Below are positions 63,646 through 64,000 of a DNA stretch of 64,000 bases, piece by piece (position 1 is the first letter of the stretch; every line of letters begins with the position of its first letter). The stretch is from Ruegeria atlantica (GTDB lineage Bacteria > Pseudomonadota > Alphaproteobacteria > Rhodobacterales > Rhodobacteraceae). The notes under the pieces were generated by a model. It did no database searches. It worked only from the letters and a program-made list of their open reading frames with translations, and was not told the origin of the DNA. Position numbers and translations under genes: made by a program. The stretch covers positions 62,001 to 126,000 of the forward strand of contig NZ_WQBE01000005.1 in NCBI RefSeq assembly GCF_013032005.1, given 5' to 3'.

Positions 63646-64000
63646 TCAATAATTTGTCCGCGAGCCGAGATGGTCTGCAAGCTGATCAAAAACCAACCTG
63701 ATCCTTCGCGCTGTTTGTAACTCAGAGTGTGTGGCCAACCAGATAGGAAACTTGAACGGCTCGCGTTCGGGCAGAACACGCTCCACACCGGATGTCAGGG
63801 CCGCCACATCGTCTGACATAACACTAATGCCGAAGCCTTGGCGCACAAGCTCCCATGACACTATCCCGCTCTGCGATCCAATCCGAAAATTCTCGCGGGT
63901 TACTTCGATGCCAGCCGGATTGAGAAATCCAATCATCGTGTCAACATCGCCAAAGCCGACGAAATCCAACTTAGCAAGTTCGTCTTCATTTCGTGGTCGC
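63646..64000 (-). CDS. LysR-type regulator, C-terminal part, N terminus beyond window
   Basis: The minus-strand frame stays open to the right edge, so only about 118 residues are visible. They form the C-terminal lobe of a LysR effector domain: LDFVGFGDVDTMIGFLNPAG, then GIVSWELVRQGFGISVMSDD, then FPIWLATHSELQTARRIRLVFDQLADHL. The phrase ELVRQGFGISVMSDD and the IWLATH strand are typical. Its target cannot be judged because the divergent neighbour lies outside the window. Confidence 0.82.
   Translation of the reverse strand, partial: RPRNEDELAKLDFVGFGDVDTMIGFLNPAGIEVTRENFRIGSQSGIVSWELVRQGFGISVMSDDVAALTSGVERVLPEREPFKFPIWLATHSELQTARRIRLVFDQLADHLGSRTNY

Overview
The window reads as chromosomal DNA of a marine alphaproteobacterium of the Rhodobacteraceae (Roseobacter group: Ruegeria, Phaeobacter or a relative). 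The basis is the gene order murA - DUF2948 - GNAT - hisD - UPF0262 - low-molecular-weight phosphatase - infA - maf - RNase E/G - yacG - tRNA-Phe, the high-GC codon use of most genes, and the family make-up. No search was run; all names rest on motifs and remembered family features.

Layout. (1) 1-4358: the stress operon prkA-yeaH-spoVR on the minus strand, with spoVR cut by the window edge. (2) 5249-6335: two GNAT acetyltransferases. (3) 6657-21368: a complete exopolysaccharide locus. It holds a Wzy/O-antigen-ligase-like polymerase, a Wzz/GumC-like chain-length protein, a LuxR-type response regulator, a fused TagA-type glycosyltransferase and initiating sugar transferase, galU, a periplasmic molybdopterin-fold protein next to a tripartite hybrid histidine kinase, a Wza-like export lipoprotein, a Wzx-like flippase and three glycosyltransferases. 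A palindrome CTATCC-n4/5-GGATAG lies at the head of four transcription units of this locus and was not seen elsewhere in the window's intergenic DNA, so it is a candidate operator.

(4) 21909-31294: a genomic island of about 9.4 kb integrated in the 3' end of tRNA-Thr(GGT). It is bounded by an exact 27-bp direct repeat, with the tyrosine integrase beside the tRNA. Its cargo looks defensive: a DUF4297/Cap4-like nuclease followed by a Rad50/ABC-type ATPase (Lamassu-like or ABC-three-component-like), and an Abi-alpha (DUF4393)-like protein. It also has a serine recombinase with a degenerate repeat array beside it, a zinc-ribbon protein and several unknowns. The nuclease-ATPase pair is the best candidate for a poorly described system. 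Its nuclease begins at an 8-base homopolymer that may control expression.

(5) 31427-41071: the conserved core block listed above. (6) 41325-42174: a decayed remnant fusing a DGQHR/DndB-like N terminus to a type III restriction Res-like C terminus, between tRNA-Phe and tRNA-Met. (7) 42447-47462: a Baeyer-Villiger-type monooxygenase with an alpha/beta hydrolase, and a Rieske oxygenase with a small partner and a LysR regulator. (8) 48633-53669: aspartate 4-decarboxylase with two AspT-type antiporters; a hairpin could mask the aspD ribosome binding site. (9) 54142-55314: a membrane-anchored SGNH-like protein.

(10) 55973-63254: a LacI regulator divergent from an ABC sugar importer, a GH63-type (mannosylglycerate/glucosylglycerate hydrolase-like) glycosidase and a D-lyxose/D-mannose isomerase gene broken by a frameshift. 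Together they suggest uptake and breakdown of a glycosylated compatible solute such as mannosylglycerate. A LysR gene runs off the right edge.
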